DNA from: Doris montereyensis
Lineage: Eukaryota > Mollusca > Gastropoda > Nudibranchia > Dorididae
Reading direction: 5' to 3'
Length of the DNA: 64,000 nucleotides
Assembly: GCA_037039925.1 (NCBI GenBank)
Contig: JAXRKP010000454.1
Span: forward strand, 70,001 to 134,000
The position numbers and the translations under genes were made by a program. The notes under the pieces were generated by a model. That model was not told the DNA's origin. It saw only the letters and a list, made by a program, of their open reading frames with translations, and searched no databases. This document shows, piece by piece, positions 9,801 to 18,280 of this stretch. Every line of letters starts with the position of its first letter. Positions within the stretch are counted from its first letter, which is position 1.

Positions 9801-12800
9801 GACAGTGTACTTTTTGTAAATCCATAAAGGTGAGTGAGAGATTTCATGACAGTGTACTTTTTTGTAAGTCCATAAAGGTGAGTGAGAGATTTCATGACAG
9901 TGTACTTTTTGTAAGTTCCATAAAGGTGAGTGAGAGATTTCATGACAGTGTACTTTTTGTAAATCCATAAAGGTGAGTGAGAGATTTCATGACAGTGTAT
10001 TATGTGTAAGTCTGTAAAGGTGAATGGGAGATTTCATGACAGTGTATTATGTGTAAGTCTGTAAAGGTGAATGGGAGATTTCATGACAGTGTACTTTTTG
10101 TAAGTCCATAAAGGTGAGTGAGAGATTTCATGACAGTGTATTATTTGTAAATCTGTAAAGGTGAGTGAGAGATTTCATGACAGTGTATTATTTGTAAATC
10201 TGTAAAGGTGAGTGAGAGATTTCATGACAGTGTATTATTTGTAAATCTGTAAAGGTGAGTGAGAGATTTCATGACAGTGTACTTTTTGTAAGTCCATAAA
10301 GGTGAGTGAGAGATTTCATGACAGTGTACTTTTTGTAAGTCTGTAAAGGTGAGTGAGAGATTTCATGACAGTGTACTATTTGTAAATCTGTAAAGGTGAG
10401 TGAGAGATTTCATGACAGTGTACTATGTGTAAATCTGTAAGGTGAGTGAGAGATTTCATGACAGTGTACTATGTGTAAATCTGTAAGGTGTAGATTTCAT
10501 CTGTAAAGGTGAGTGAGAGATTTCATGACAGTGTACTATTTGTAAATCTGTAAAGGTGAGTGAGAGATTTCATGACAGTGTACTATTTGTAAATCCATAA
10601 AGGTGAGTGAGTGAGATTTCATGACAGTGTACTATTTGTAAATCCATAAAGGTGAGTGAGAGATTTCATGACAGTGTACCTATGTTTAAATCCATAAAGG
10701 TGAATGAGAGATTTCATGACAGTGTACTATTTGTAAATCCATTAAGGGGGGGGTGTCCTACTGAATTTTTCACTTTTTTCCCTAATGCATTTTTGGCTAA
10801 TTTTTTCCTGCCAATGTGTTGCTTGCATCTAAGTTACTATATAAATGTAAAAATTTTGGGAAAATTATTCGGTTGCCATGGTAATGGCGGCCATGTTGAA
10901 TTTTGATGCCGAAATTTAAAATCTTAAAATCTCAAAAAGTATATGGGCTAGCAATGAAATTCTTTTCAGACATATTCTTTAAACCCTTAAATAAGAGTAA
11001 GATATATTTAATTTATCTCAGCTGTTTTTTAAATGTGCTTAAAAAAATCAGTATTTTATTAAAAAATAACTATTGATAAATTTTGTAATATTTTGATTTT
11101 AAAGGTGCACAAAAGATATGAAAATCAAAATAAACCAGTGAAAATCTCTAGTTCCCAATAACAACTACTAGTCTAGCTGTGTACCAAATTTCAACACTCT
11201 GGCATGAATGCTTTCTGAGATTTTAAGATTTTAAAAACGTTGTATGCTAGAAATCACATCTTTTGAGAAAAACGGGTTTGAAAATTCAACTTTCTTCAGA
11301 ATGATACAGCCATATTAAAGTTGGCCATAGAATTAGTACCTTTTCAGGCTTTATATAAAAAAAATCAACTGATATACTCGATTCTAAAGATGTTGAAGTA
11401 GCATTCTAGAGTGGATTTGGAAAATGGGTATTATGAGCCCAAGACTCTACTAAACGCTGTTACAGCTCACCCGGACGCCCCCTTAAGGTGAGTGAGAGAT
11501 TTCATGACAGTGTACTATTTGTAAATCCATAAAGGTGAGTGAGAGATTTCCTGACAGTGTACTATGTGTAAGTCTGTAAAGGTGAGTGAGAGATTTCATG
11601 ACAGTGTACTATTTGTAAATCTGTAAAGGTGAGTGAGAGATTTCATGACAGTGTACTATTTGTAAATCCATAAAGATGAGTGAGAGATTTCATGACAGTG
11701 TACTATGTGTAAATCTGTAAAGGTGAGTGAGAGATTTCATGACAGTGTACTATTTGTAAATCCATAAGGTGAGTGAGAGATTTCATGACAGTGTACTATT
11801 TGTAAATCCATAAGGTGAGTGAGAGATTTCATGACAGTGTACTATTTGTAAGTCCATAAAGGTGAGTGAGAGATTTCCTGACATACTATGTGTAAGTCTG
11901 TAAAGGTGAGTGAGAGATTTCCTGACAGTGTACTTTTTGTAAGTCCATAAAGGTGAGTGAGAGATTTCATGACAGTGTACTTTTTGTAAATCTGTAAAGG
12001 TGAGTGAGAGATTTCATGACAGTGTACTTTTTGTAAGTCTGTAAAGGTGAGTGAGAGATTTCATGACAGTGTATTATGTGTAAATCTGTAAGGTGAGTGA
12101 GAGATTTCATGACAGTGTACTATTTGTAAATCTGTAAAGGTGAGTGAGAGATTTCATGACAGTGTATTATGTGTAAGTCTGTAAGGTGATTGAGAGATTT
12201 CATGACAGTGTATTATGTGTAAATCTGTAAAGGTGATTCAGACATTTCATGACAGTGTACTATGTTTAAGTCTGTAAGGTGAGTGATTCAGATATTTCAT
12301 GACAGTGTACTATGTTTGTGTAAGTCTGTAAGGTGAGTGAGAGATTTCATGACAGTGTACTATGTTTAAGTCTGTAAGGTGATTGAGAGATTTCATGACA
12401 GTGTCCTATGTGTAAGTCTGTAAAACAGGAACGGACATACGCTTGGCTAAATGTATGGCTGCTAAATGCAAAGATAATATATTATATACATGTCCATGTA
12501 TATACAAGAAGATAACCCACAAATTTGTGACCATTAGAAGAGTTTCTGGCAATTTAGCAAAGGATGTGTTTCATGTTGTTTGTAAAACACGTCTGTCAGC
12601 CTACACAATGTTGTTGGGAAGACAGGCTGTTCACTGGTCCTGTCCACTTTGATACCTTTGCAATTTTGTGCTCTTGATAAAGCTACATACAAGTGGCCAT
12701 ATATGAAAGCTGACGTTGTAAGAGACACACAACACACACCTCAAAGTCACTCACTGACAACGTCAAACCTTCATTTCGAATATAAAAACAAAACCCTATA

Positions 12801-15467
12801 CTCACATTCAGTGCCGTCTGAAGATAGCGTATCAGTAGGTAAAGTTCCTTCAAGGCTGTTACGACCCACAGAGCCAGAGCTTATCCCGGTGTCAATAGCG
12901 TGAAGCGGAACAGGTGAACCACCTCCTGGACAGGACAGCTAGTCTGACACAGGTTTTACTCCCAAGCTAGTGCTTGTACCCATTTACACCTGGGTCAGTG
13001 GGAAAATGTGTGTTGAGTGTCTTTACCAAGGAACACAATGTCGGGCCTAGCGTTACTAAGATTCGATCTTGGGACCACATCATCCCCAGTCTGGCAGCCT
13101 AACCACTCGGGCACTAACACCACAGCGTTTAAACGGGCACAAAAAAACATCTTTGAGGTCAACGATGTTTTCATTTCTGATCATTTTAAGAAAGGTTATT
13201 TAGTTCAATATCTTTAATACTGTTTACAGAATACATTTGTGAGAAGGGACATGGACTTTTATTGAGTGCAGAAATAAGTCTTATCATTGTTAACTGAAAT
13301 GGGTATACAAGCATTTTTGCTTGTAGAATGGAGCCCGTATTGACCAGATAAAGTTGTATCGTAAGCAAGTCAGGATGTCCATTATCTGTCATCAAATGTA
13401 ATCTTTACGTTACGTTTATACATTATATATACTATGGGTTGGGGTTTTTATTCATCAAATAATTTTTTTTTAGTTTAGCAAATAAAATATATATTGCTCT
13501 CAGTGGAACTCAACTCTAGTTAAAAATAAATTCTGTCTGTTTATCTTACCCAGGTAATCTTGATGTAATGAATGTTTATCTTACCCAGGTAATCTTGATG
13601 TAATGAATGGTTAACTTACCCAGGTAATCTTGATGTAGTAAATGTTTAACTTATCCAGGTAATCTTGATGTAGTGAAGATCCTGCTTGCCTTCAATGCTG
13701 ATGTCGGCATCAGGAATATCTACGGGAACACAGCACTGCAGAAATCTGCTGCAAACCAGGTAAAGATGAGTAAATTCTTTTGTGCCAAAGATCAAAGATA
13801 AATTTTCAGTCTGTATCCCCCTCCCCCACCCCCACCCCCTCCTCACACAAGAGTAGTGTAGGCTCACAAACGTTACATCATTTATCCCCCAGCTGGCCAT
13901 TTCATTCAGTCTCTCTCAACTTGTTGAATTGAGATCATGCTGTTTGTAAGCAGAGATGCCGACCAGTACGTAAAATTTTCAACGCATGTTAACGCTCAGT
14001 ATGCAGATAGGCAACATTTTGATTGAACACGCAAAACGTGTGGTGTTATGCACAACAGTAATATCTCAGACTTTCCATGCCTGTGCATGTTTTATCAGTA
14101 CGGAACCACCACGGAAATAAAAAATACTGTACACTAGAAGACAATACTAGTATCTTTGTCATGTTCTTTTTTTTTATTCTCTGTCTAAATCTGGTTTGGA
14201 TTCGCGTCTTTACCAGTCTCTTTATTGTATTAAGTAAATCTGTTTTCAATTCATTGGTTGAATCTGGTAGCTTCGATGAAATGACAATTTCATTTTTGTT
14301 CCCATTTCTCTCTTATTTTACCTTCCATATCATCACTGCATTGATGGCTTTACCGTAAGCCTTTATTTCACAAAGTATGCATTTATACAGAACACCCTTC
14401 AAATATTATAAATAATTAAATCTGCTGGATGCTTGCTTTGTGAATCAAAGGCTTGTGGAAAAGTCTTCTGTGTCTCCTGAAAAGTTCACAAAACCCAAGT
14501 TAGGTTGACAAAATTCTGCAGCCACAATGATTATGTTTTGTGTTTTTTCCTTCATAATTGATACCTTGAGAACACTGCCAATGGTAGAGGATCCACCTGA
14601 CAAGACATCCTGCTGTTTTGATCATGTTACAGGATGTTCCTCAAACGAAAAAAATATTTAATTATTACTGCTGGGATTTAATTATTTTTAGACTGCACAG
14701 GCACGAATGGGTACCATTTACTGCACCGGCTTGGAAATAAAAATCTGCGACAGATTAGTGTCGTATCCAGGAGGTGATTATCATCACCTGGTCCGCTTCG
14801 TGCTATGGAAACTAGGTTAAGCTACGGCTCTCTTAGACTGAAAGTGCCTGGAAAGAATTTTACTTTTACATCAGTTCACTGTTAGTAGTGTTAGCCATCA
14901 TCTTCAAAACTGTAGAGAGAAAATATTGTGTCCTAACAATGCCTACCATGTTTTGACTTGAGTTTGAATAGTGCAAGTTTCTTTTGTAATATTTTAGATG
15001 TAATGTAACAATGTTTTGTGTGTAGTATCAGTCTTTAGCAGAATATACCGTTCTTTTGTCTGATCTCCTTTTTTAACCTGGATATTTGTCCATTTCAGGC
15101 CAGTGGTTTGAATAACGATAAGGATGATGCCACCCTGGAACTCCTGATCAAAGCCTCTGGTCAATTCAGTTTGGCCAACGGTCAAGGGGAGCTATTCCCA
15201 GTCATTGTGATGGATAATCGCATCAACGAAATCCTTTATCCGCTGATCCACAGCCCCAGGTCTTTGGTGGATCAGAGCCGTCATCGAATTCGTCACAGTC
15301 TAGGACAGTGCTATTTGCCGCATGTCATCCCAACCCTACCATTGCCCAGAAAGTTGCAGGATTTTCTCTTGCTTAGGAACAAGAATCCTCTATTGTTTAC
15401 TAGAGAAGACGTTAGAGATGAAGAAGAAGAAGAAGACGACGAGGAGGAACAAGAAGAAAATGATTGA
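6711..15467 (+). CDS. ASB8: ankyrin repeat and SOCS box protein 8-like gene, six coding exons
   Basis: Coding exons are 6711-6831, 7664-7767, 8388-8471, 9006-9173, 13659-13759 and 15099-15467, with GT-AG introns. They encode about 314 residues, against about 288 in vertebrate ASB8. The N-terminus MWYLMEQAQEKY is ASB8-specific. Ankyrin repeats occupy about residues 35-190, with typical cores DGYNRTALHYAA and GDTALHWAA. A SOCS box lies at about 245-284, with the BC-box-like LVDQSRHRIR and a Cul5-box LPLP. ASB proteins recruit substrates through the ankyrin repeats to an Elongin B/C-Cullin 5 ubiquitin ligase. An acidic tail (about 285-314) rich in Glu and Asp extends past the SOCS box and is absent from vertebrate ASB8. 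Exon 4 needs two single-base corrections to keep frame. The substrate is unknown. Confidence 0.9.
7664..7767 (+). CDS. ASB8: ASB8-like coding exon 2 (ankyrin)
   Basis: It encodes GADVNRRHGTLLPLQCACC and the next helix, LKLLISRGAK, equivalent to GADVNCTHGTLKPLHCAC of ASB8. The acceptor is GAGTAG and the donor GTGTGG. Phases match exons 1 and 3 without correction. Confidence 0.9.
7870..7980 (-). repeat. short dispersed repeat (family C), T-rich on gene sense
   Basis: On the + (gene) strand it reads CTGGTAGGTCCTAC, a pyrimidine-rich tract, then CTCTGAGATCA. The same unit of about 115 bp recurs at 31.4, 36.0, 41.8, 48.2, 50.0 and 50.9 kb. Confidence 0.75.
8388..8471 (+). CDS. ASB8: ASB8-like coding exon 3 (ankyrin)
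   Basis: It encodes 28 residues including DGYNRTALHYAAEQHE and CVKILLE, a near-perfect ankyrin repeat. Phase 0 at both ends. Acceptor AATCCAG, donor GTATGA. Confidence 0.92.
8530..8677 (-). mobile_element. tRNA-derived SINE, lysine/arginine-tRNA-like head
   Basis: On the minus strand the A box is TAGTTCAGTCGGTAGAA and the B box GAGTTTGATTCC, spaced as in tRNA genes. The head lacks a good acceptor-stem fold, and a non-tRNA body follows. It lies in ASB8 intron 3. Confidence 0.65.
9006..9173 (+). CDS. ASB8: ASB8-like coding exon 4 (two ankyrin repeats, two apparent indels)
   Basis: It opens in frame as NGAHIDQGDGNGDTALHWAAYK and then meets a stop at 9081-9083. Shifting by one base at about 9072 restores NNARCVRQLLLHSANVNAV, which aligns with NNAECVRALLESGASVNAL of ASB8. 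A second one-base excess in the AAAA run at 9169-9172 is needed for the exon to end in phase 1 and join GNLDVVKILL. Splice sites are intact, so assembly error is the likely cause; a true inactivating mutation is the alternative. Confidence 0.82.
9174..10745 (+). repeat. 47-bp tandem array of the exon-4 5' splice site, part 1
   Basis: About 33 copies of a 47-bp unit, GGTGAGTGAGAGATTTCATG and onward through ACAGTGTACTATTTGTAAATC. The first unit begins exactly at the exon-4 donor, so each junction repeats AAAG/GTGAGT, a strong consensus donor. Copies differ by a few substitutions and 1-2 bp indels. Confidence 0.97.
10746..11482. mobile_element. piggyBac-type MITE flanked by TTAA
   Basis: The 737-bp insertion interrupts the 47-bp array. 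TTAA lies on both sides (10742-10745 and 11483-11486). The terminal inverted repeats start GGGGGGGGTGTCC on the left and GGGGGCGTCCGGG on the complement of the right. The uninterrupted array contains the unit variant CCATTAAGGTGA, the natural target. There is no transposase, so it is non-autonomous. Its interior is AT-rich and non-coding. Confidence 0.75.
11487..12425 (+). repeat. 47-bp tandem array of the exon-4 5' splice site, part 2
   Basis: About 20 further copies of the same unit continue in register after the MITE. The last units are more diverged, with GTGATTCAGA variants, which is typical of array edges. Confidence 0.97.
12440..12780 (-). pseudogene. PIF1/Helitron-type helicase C-terminal fragment
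   Basis: The minus strand encodes YGHLYVALSRAQNCKGIKV, which matches helicase motif VI of PIF1-family and Helitron helicases (GQLYVALSR). About 40 further residues follow, including TDVFYKQ, in the position of the terminal NVVYKE of Helitrons. Upstream helicase motifs are absent, so this is a decayed fragment in ASB8 intron 4. It could derive from a Helitron or from a host PIF1 copy. Confidence 0.5.
12835..13130 (-). mobile_element. SINE family A, near-complete copy
   Basis: On the minus strand a leucine/serine-tRNA-like head (CCCGAGTGGTTAGGCTGCCAG, then a degenerate B box) leads into a body with CCAAGCTAGTGCTTG-related sequence. It ends at CCTTGAAGGAACTTTAC. The same family occurs at 35.1, 46.7 and 47.9 kb. 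Confidence 0.75.
13318..13347 (+). pseudogene. relic duplicate of ASB8 exon 4 start
   Basis: The sequence TTGTAGAATGGAGCCCGTAT plus TGACCAG repeats the acceptor and first codons of exon 4 (9001-9032) with one internal difference, a G for an A. The homology then ends. It is best read as the remains of a duplicated ankyrin exon. Confidence 0.6.
13545..13670 (+). repeat. 35-bp tandem repeat of the exon-5 3' splice site
   Basis: Four copies of CCAGGTAATCTTGATGTA occur at an exact 35-bp period. Potential AG acceptors end at 13553, 13588, 13623 and 13658. Only the last copy continues into the conserved ankyrin exon. Confidence 0.92.
13659..13759 (+). CDS. ASB8: ASB8-like coding exon 5 (ankyrin)
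   Basis: It encodes (G)NLDVVKILLAFNADVGIRN and onward to NTALQKSAANQ, matching the GNLESVSILLDYGAEV repeat of ASB8. The acceptor is the fourth of four tandem copies. Enters in phase 1, leaves in phase 0, donor GTAAAG. Confidence 0.9.
13815..13925 (+). repeat. dispersed repeat with CCAGCTGGCC block
   Basis: GTATCCCC, GTAGGCTC, ATCAATTA/ATCATTTA and CAGCTGGC blocks occur in the same order here and at 23380-23470. This indicates an interspersed family of unknown class. Confidence 0.5.
14765..14855 (+). mobile_element. SINE family A fragment
   Basis: The block GGTGATTATCATCACCTGGT and the following CGCTTCGTGCTATGGAAAC match the middle of family A in opposite orientation to the 12.8 kb copy. It lies in ASB8 intron 5. 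Confidence 0.55.
15099..15467 (+). CDS. ASB8: ASB8-like terminal coding exon (SOCS box and acidic tail)
   Basis: It encodes 122 residues: the end of the ankyrin domain, a linker, and the SOCS box (PRSLVDQSRHRIRHSLGQ, then TLPLPRKLQDFLLL). A highly acidic tail beginning REDVRDEEEEEDDEEE follows, then a TGA stop at 15465-15467. The acceptor is CATTTCAG. As in vertebrate ASB8, the BC-box cysteine is not conserved. Confidence 0.92.
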   Translation, partial: ASGLNNDKDDATLELLIKASGQFSLANGQGELFPVIVMDNRINEILYPLIHSPRSLVDQSRHRIRHSLGQCYLPHVIPTLPLPRKLQDFLLLRNKNPLLFTREDVRDEEEEEDDEEEQEEND

Positions 15468-15623
15468 AGGCTGTTACATTCAGACTCCTTAAGAAGATTA
15501 AGTTATCTCTCTCTCCAGCCCCTTTCCCTCTACGTCCTTCAATTGTCTTGCAGCATCTGTGGTTTATGTCCAGCATGAGGGGTTTGGATTTGGGAAATTG
15601 ACAGCAAAAAACTTTTGTCAGAA
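15468..15623 (+). other. ASB8 3' flank, probable 3' UTR start
   Basis: Non-coding sequence between the ASB8 stop and a LINE insertion, without AATAAA. The matching continuation is on the far side of the LINE at 18281, as shown by the shared target duplication. Confidence 0.5.
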
Positions 15624-15652
15624 CTTTCTTTCTTTCTTTATCAGTTCCCATT

Positions 15653-16540
15653 CTACCCTTCGGTGTATGAGTTCAGATGCCCGAGATGATCTTTCTCCAG
15701 GATGCCCTGTCCTGGCATTTTCTGTTTCCTTCCAAAAAAGTTAAATTCCTTTTTCAATGCCTCTTTTATATCTTCTTCCCACTTTCTCCGAGGTCTGCCT
15801 TTTGGTCTTTTACCTTGGACTTTAGCACTGTATACTGATTTAGCTATTCTATTGTCATTCATTCTGTTTACGTGCCCAAACCATCTCAATTGATTTGTTT
15901 CTATCTTAGTTTTTATGCCATCTGCTTTGGTTTGATCTCTTATTGTTGTGTTTCTGATTTTGTCTCTTTTAGTTTTCCCTACTACTCTTCTTAGATATTT
16001 CATTTCAGCTGCCTGTACTCTACTGTATTCTCTGCTGTCTAAAGTCCAAGTTTCGCTGCCATAGAGGAGAGTAGGACAATAAACTGTATTGTATACTGCC
16101 ATTTTGGTTTTTGTTGACAATTCTTGCTTACCTACAAATGCCTTTCCTAGATGGTTATATATTGCACTTGCCTTTTGGATTCTCTGGCTGATTTCTTCTC
16201 TTAGTTTTCCCTCTGAATTAATCATTACTCCTAGGTAATTGTAGCTTTGAATTTGTTCTAAATACTCCCTGCCCAATTTAAGATTTTGTGTTTTAGCTTC
16301 CCTAGTTACTAGCATTGTTTTGGTTTTCTTTGCATTTACTCTCATTCCTCTTTTATTTAGTTCATTGTTCATAATGTTGATATTCGACTGGAGGTCACTT
16401 TCTGATTTTCCAAACAGAACTAAATCATCAGCAAATGAAAGCATTGATACATTTACTGGTTTGAGCTTCCACATACCTACATTCATTTTCTTCATTTTTG
16501 AGGATGCCTTTGCTACTGAATCCATAAATGTGATAAACAA
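15653..16540 (-). pseudogene. LINE ORF, RT C-terminal half
   Basis: The longest intact LINE reading frame in the window (295 codons). It begins inside the RT at FITFMDS, contains the catalytic [12 protein letters not shown] box, then NYLGVMIN, YGSETWTL, the conserved [10 protein letters not shown] segment, and the basic C-terminus [15 protein letters not shown]. The RT N-terminal half is lost to the deletion upstream, so no active enzyme can be made. Confidence 0.9.
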
Positions 16541-16850
16541 AAGAGGACTTAGGACACAATCCTATCTTACTCCTATATCTACAGCAAATTCTGCAGATAT
16601 GTTTCCAGCTACTATCACTGCACATGTTGGTTTATTGTAAAAACTTTTAATGACTTTACTTTTCTTATAGCTGTTTGGCATTCTTAATTTGTCGTATTGG
16701 GCATGCTTTAGTCTTTTTGCTTTCATTGCCCCCAGAACAGCTTTTAGATTTTTTTATAGCTTTCTTAGAGTCTTTGTCCAAACTCATCCCATTGTTCCTG
16801 TTCTGCTTTCCTAACGTCCTCTTTGGCGATAGTTCTTTTATTCACGTAAT

Positions 16851-17306
16851 CTATCCTATCCTCTGGTCTCTTTGTTGCAAGTATTTCTTCCAGGCATCTT
16901 TCTTTTCTTTGATCTTAGTCTTGACATTATCATTCCACCATGCTGTTCTTTTCCTATCTCCTTTAATTTGTTTCCTACCATAGACCTCTTCAGTACAACT
17001 GATGAGTGTTTCTTTATACACCTGCCACTTTTCTTCTATTGTGCTATCATTCAGATCCATCTGTCTTTCACTGATAAATCTTTTTATCTTAGATTGATAT
17101 ACCTGTTTTACTACTGGTTTATTTAGATCCTCTATTTTGAGTATAGTAGCTTTCTTCTCTTTCCTTTTCTGTTTGTTTTCCTGAGTCAGTAATCTCATTT
17201 TGGCAATCACTAAGTGATGATCACTAAATATTTCTGCTCCTCTGTTTACTCTTGCATCCAATGTACTGTAAAAAAGGGAGTTGCTAACTATTATGTAGTC
17301 TATCAT
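16851..17306 (-). pseudogene. LINE ORF, endonuclease C-terminus and linker
   Basis: The SDHHLVIAKMRL segment is the SDH motif of APE-type endonucleases, followed by a lysine-rich linker ([10 protein letters not shown]) and TAWWNDNVK. The frame is separated from the N-terminal endonuclease part by frameshifts. Confidence 0.85.
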
Positions 17307-17491
17307 TGACTTTTCACACCTTTCTTCATTTACTCTTGTATATTTGTGGATATCTTTATGAGGAAAAAGGTGTTGGCTATTTTCATGTTATTCTTTAATC
17401 AAAAATCTATGAGTCTCTCTCCATTTGGAGAATTTGTTGTCTCTCCTTCTTTACCTATTACTCCTCCTGACATTTCTACATTGTTGCCTAC

Positions 17492-17929
17492 TCAAGCGTT
17501 TAAATCTCCTAAAAGCATTAGTTCCTGTTTGGATTTAAGATTCTCTGTAGCTATTCGTAAAGCACTTTCGAAGATATCTTTTTCTTCTTTAGTTGCGTCT
17601 TCATTTGGTCCATAAGCTAATAATAATTTAATTTCTTGTCTTTTTGATTTAATGTTTACCTTTAATAGCCGTGGACTTATAAATTTCCAACTTTTTAGTA
17701 GCTTTTCATGCCTTTTATGCACTAGGAGGCCTACTCCTGGTCTAGCTCTATCTTTGACATCTACTCCTGAGAAGATTAAAATATGATTTGGTCCTACATT
17801 TTCTATTCCTTGTCCTTTTTTCTTTGTTTCTGTAATGGCCAAAATATCTACTTTGAATTTTTCCATTTCTTCAACTATTTCTAACTCTTTTCCATTTATT
17901 GCCCTAACGTTCCATGTTCCAAAAGTCAC
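17492..17929 (-). pseudogene. LINE ORF, APE-type endonuclease N-terminus
   Basis: It opens with TFGTWNVRAI (the catalytic Asn region), then DILAITETKK (the catalytic Glu), then LLAYGPNED and LLGDLNA (the catalytic Asp-x-Asn). All three endonuclease motifs are intact. Frameshifts separate it from the downstream parts. Confidence 0.88.
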
Positions 17930-17999
17930 AGTTTTTAAGTTCGTCTTCCAAAGATCAAGCCGTTTATATTTCTTTTACTTCTCTGAATCAGGTTGTTTT

Positions 18000-18269
18000 G
18001 GATAAGCAGGGGATTAGCCCACTGTACCCTAGGTAGATGGTGAGGCTGCCACCGTGAGGCCGCCTACCAGGCCTTGTTATTTTCTGTCAGGTTTAACTCC
18101 CTTAGCCTTTTGTCATTCAAGACCGGCATGCAAGGCAGCAGGTTGTTTTCTGTCAGGGTTAACTCCCTTAGCCTTTGGTCAACCAAGACCCGCCTGCAAG
18201 GCAGCAGGAGACTCGTGGAGGGTGAGATAATCTACTCCCTGTACAGGTGCTCACCTGTCCACTGCCCGG
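18000..18269 (-). promoter_or_regulatory. LINE 5' region with tandem monomers
   Basis: Monomers of about 65 bp, each with GTTAACTCCCTTAGCCTTTG and GCAAGGCAGCAGG in + orientation, are repeated two to three times at the 5' end. The same arrangement precedes the endonuclease ORF in the copies at 42.5 and 59.95 kb. By analogy with the monomeric promoters of other LINEs this is a candidate internal promoter; that role is inferred. Confidence 0.55.
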
Positions 18270-18280
18270 TTTTGTCAGAA

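Larger units (their letters stand above)
15624..18269 (-). mobile_element. RTE-like LINE, internally deleted copy with target duplication
   Basis: The 11-bp target duplication TTTTGTCAGAA lies at 15613-15623 and 18270-18280. The element ends 3' in a GAAA-type tandem tail (seen as CTTTCTTTCTTT near 15627). It has an endonuclease region at 16851-17929 and a tandem-repeat 5' region at 18000-18269. Two internal deletions near 16653-16680 remove about 0.66 kb, including most of the RT N-terminal half, and leave a bridging scrap of about 22 bp. Adding that back gives about 3.3 kb, the length of the complete copy at 59.95 kb. A single ORF with endonuclease and RT plus a simple-sequence tail fits the RTE clade. 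Confidence 0.9.

Noticed and set aside
9174..12425. CRISPR array
   Set aside because: The repeats are contiguous without unique spacers and the DNA is eukaryotic.
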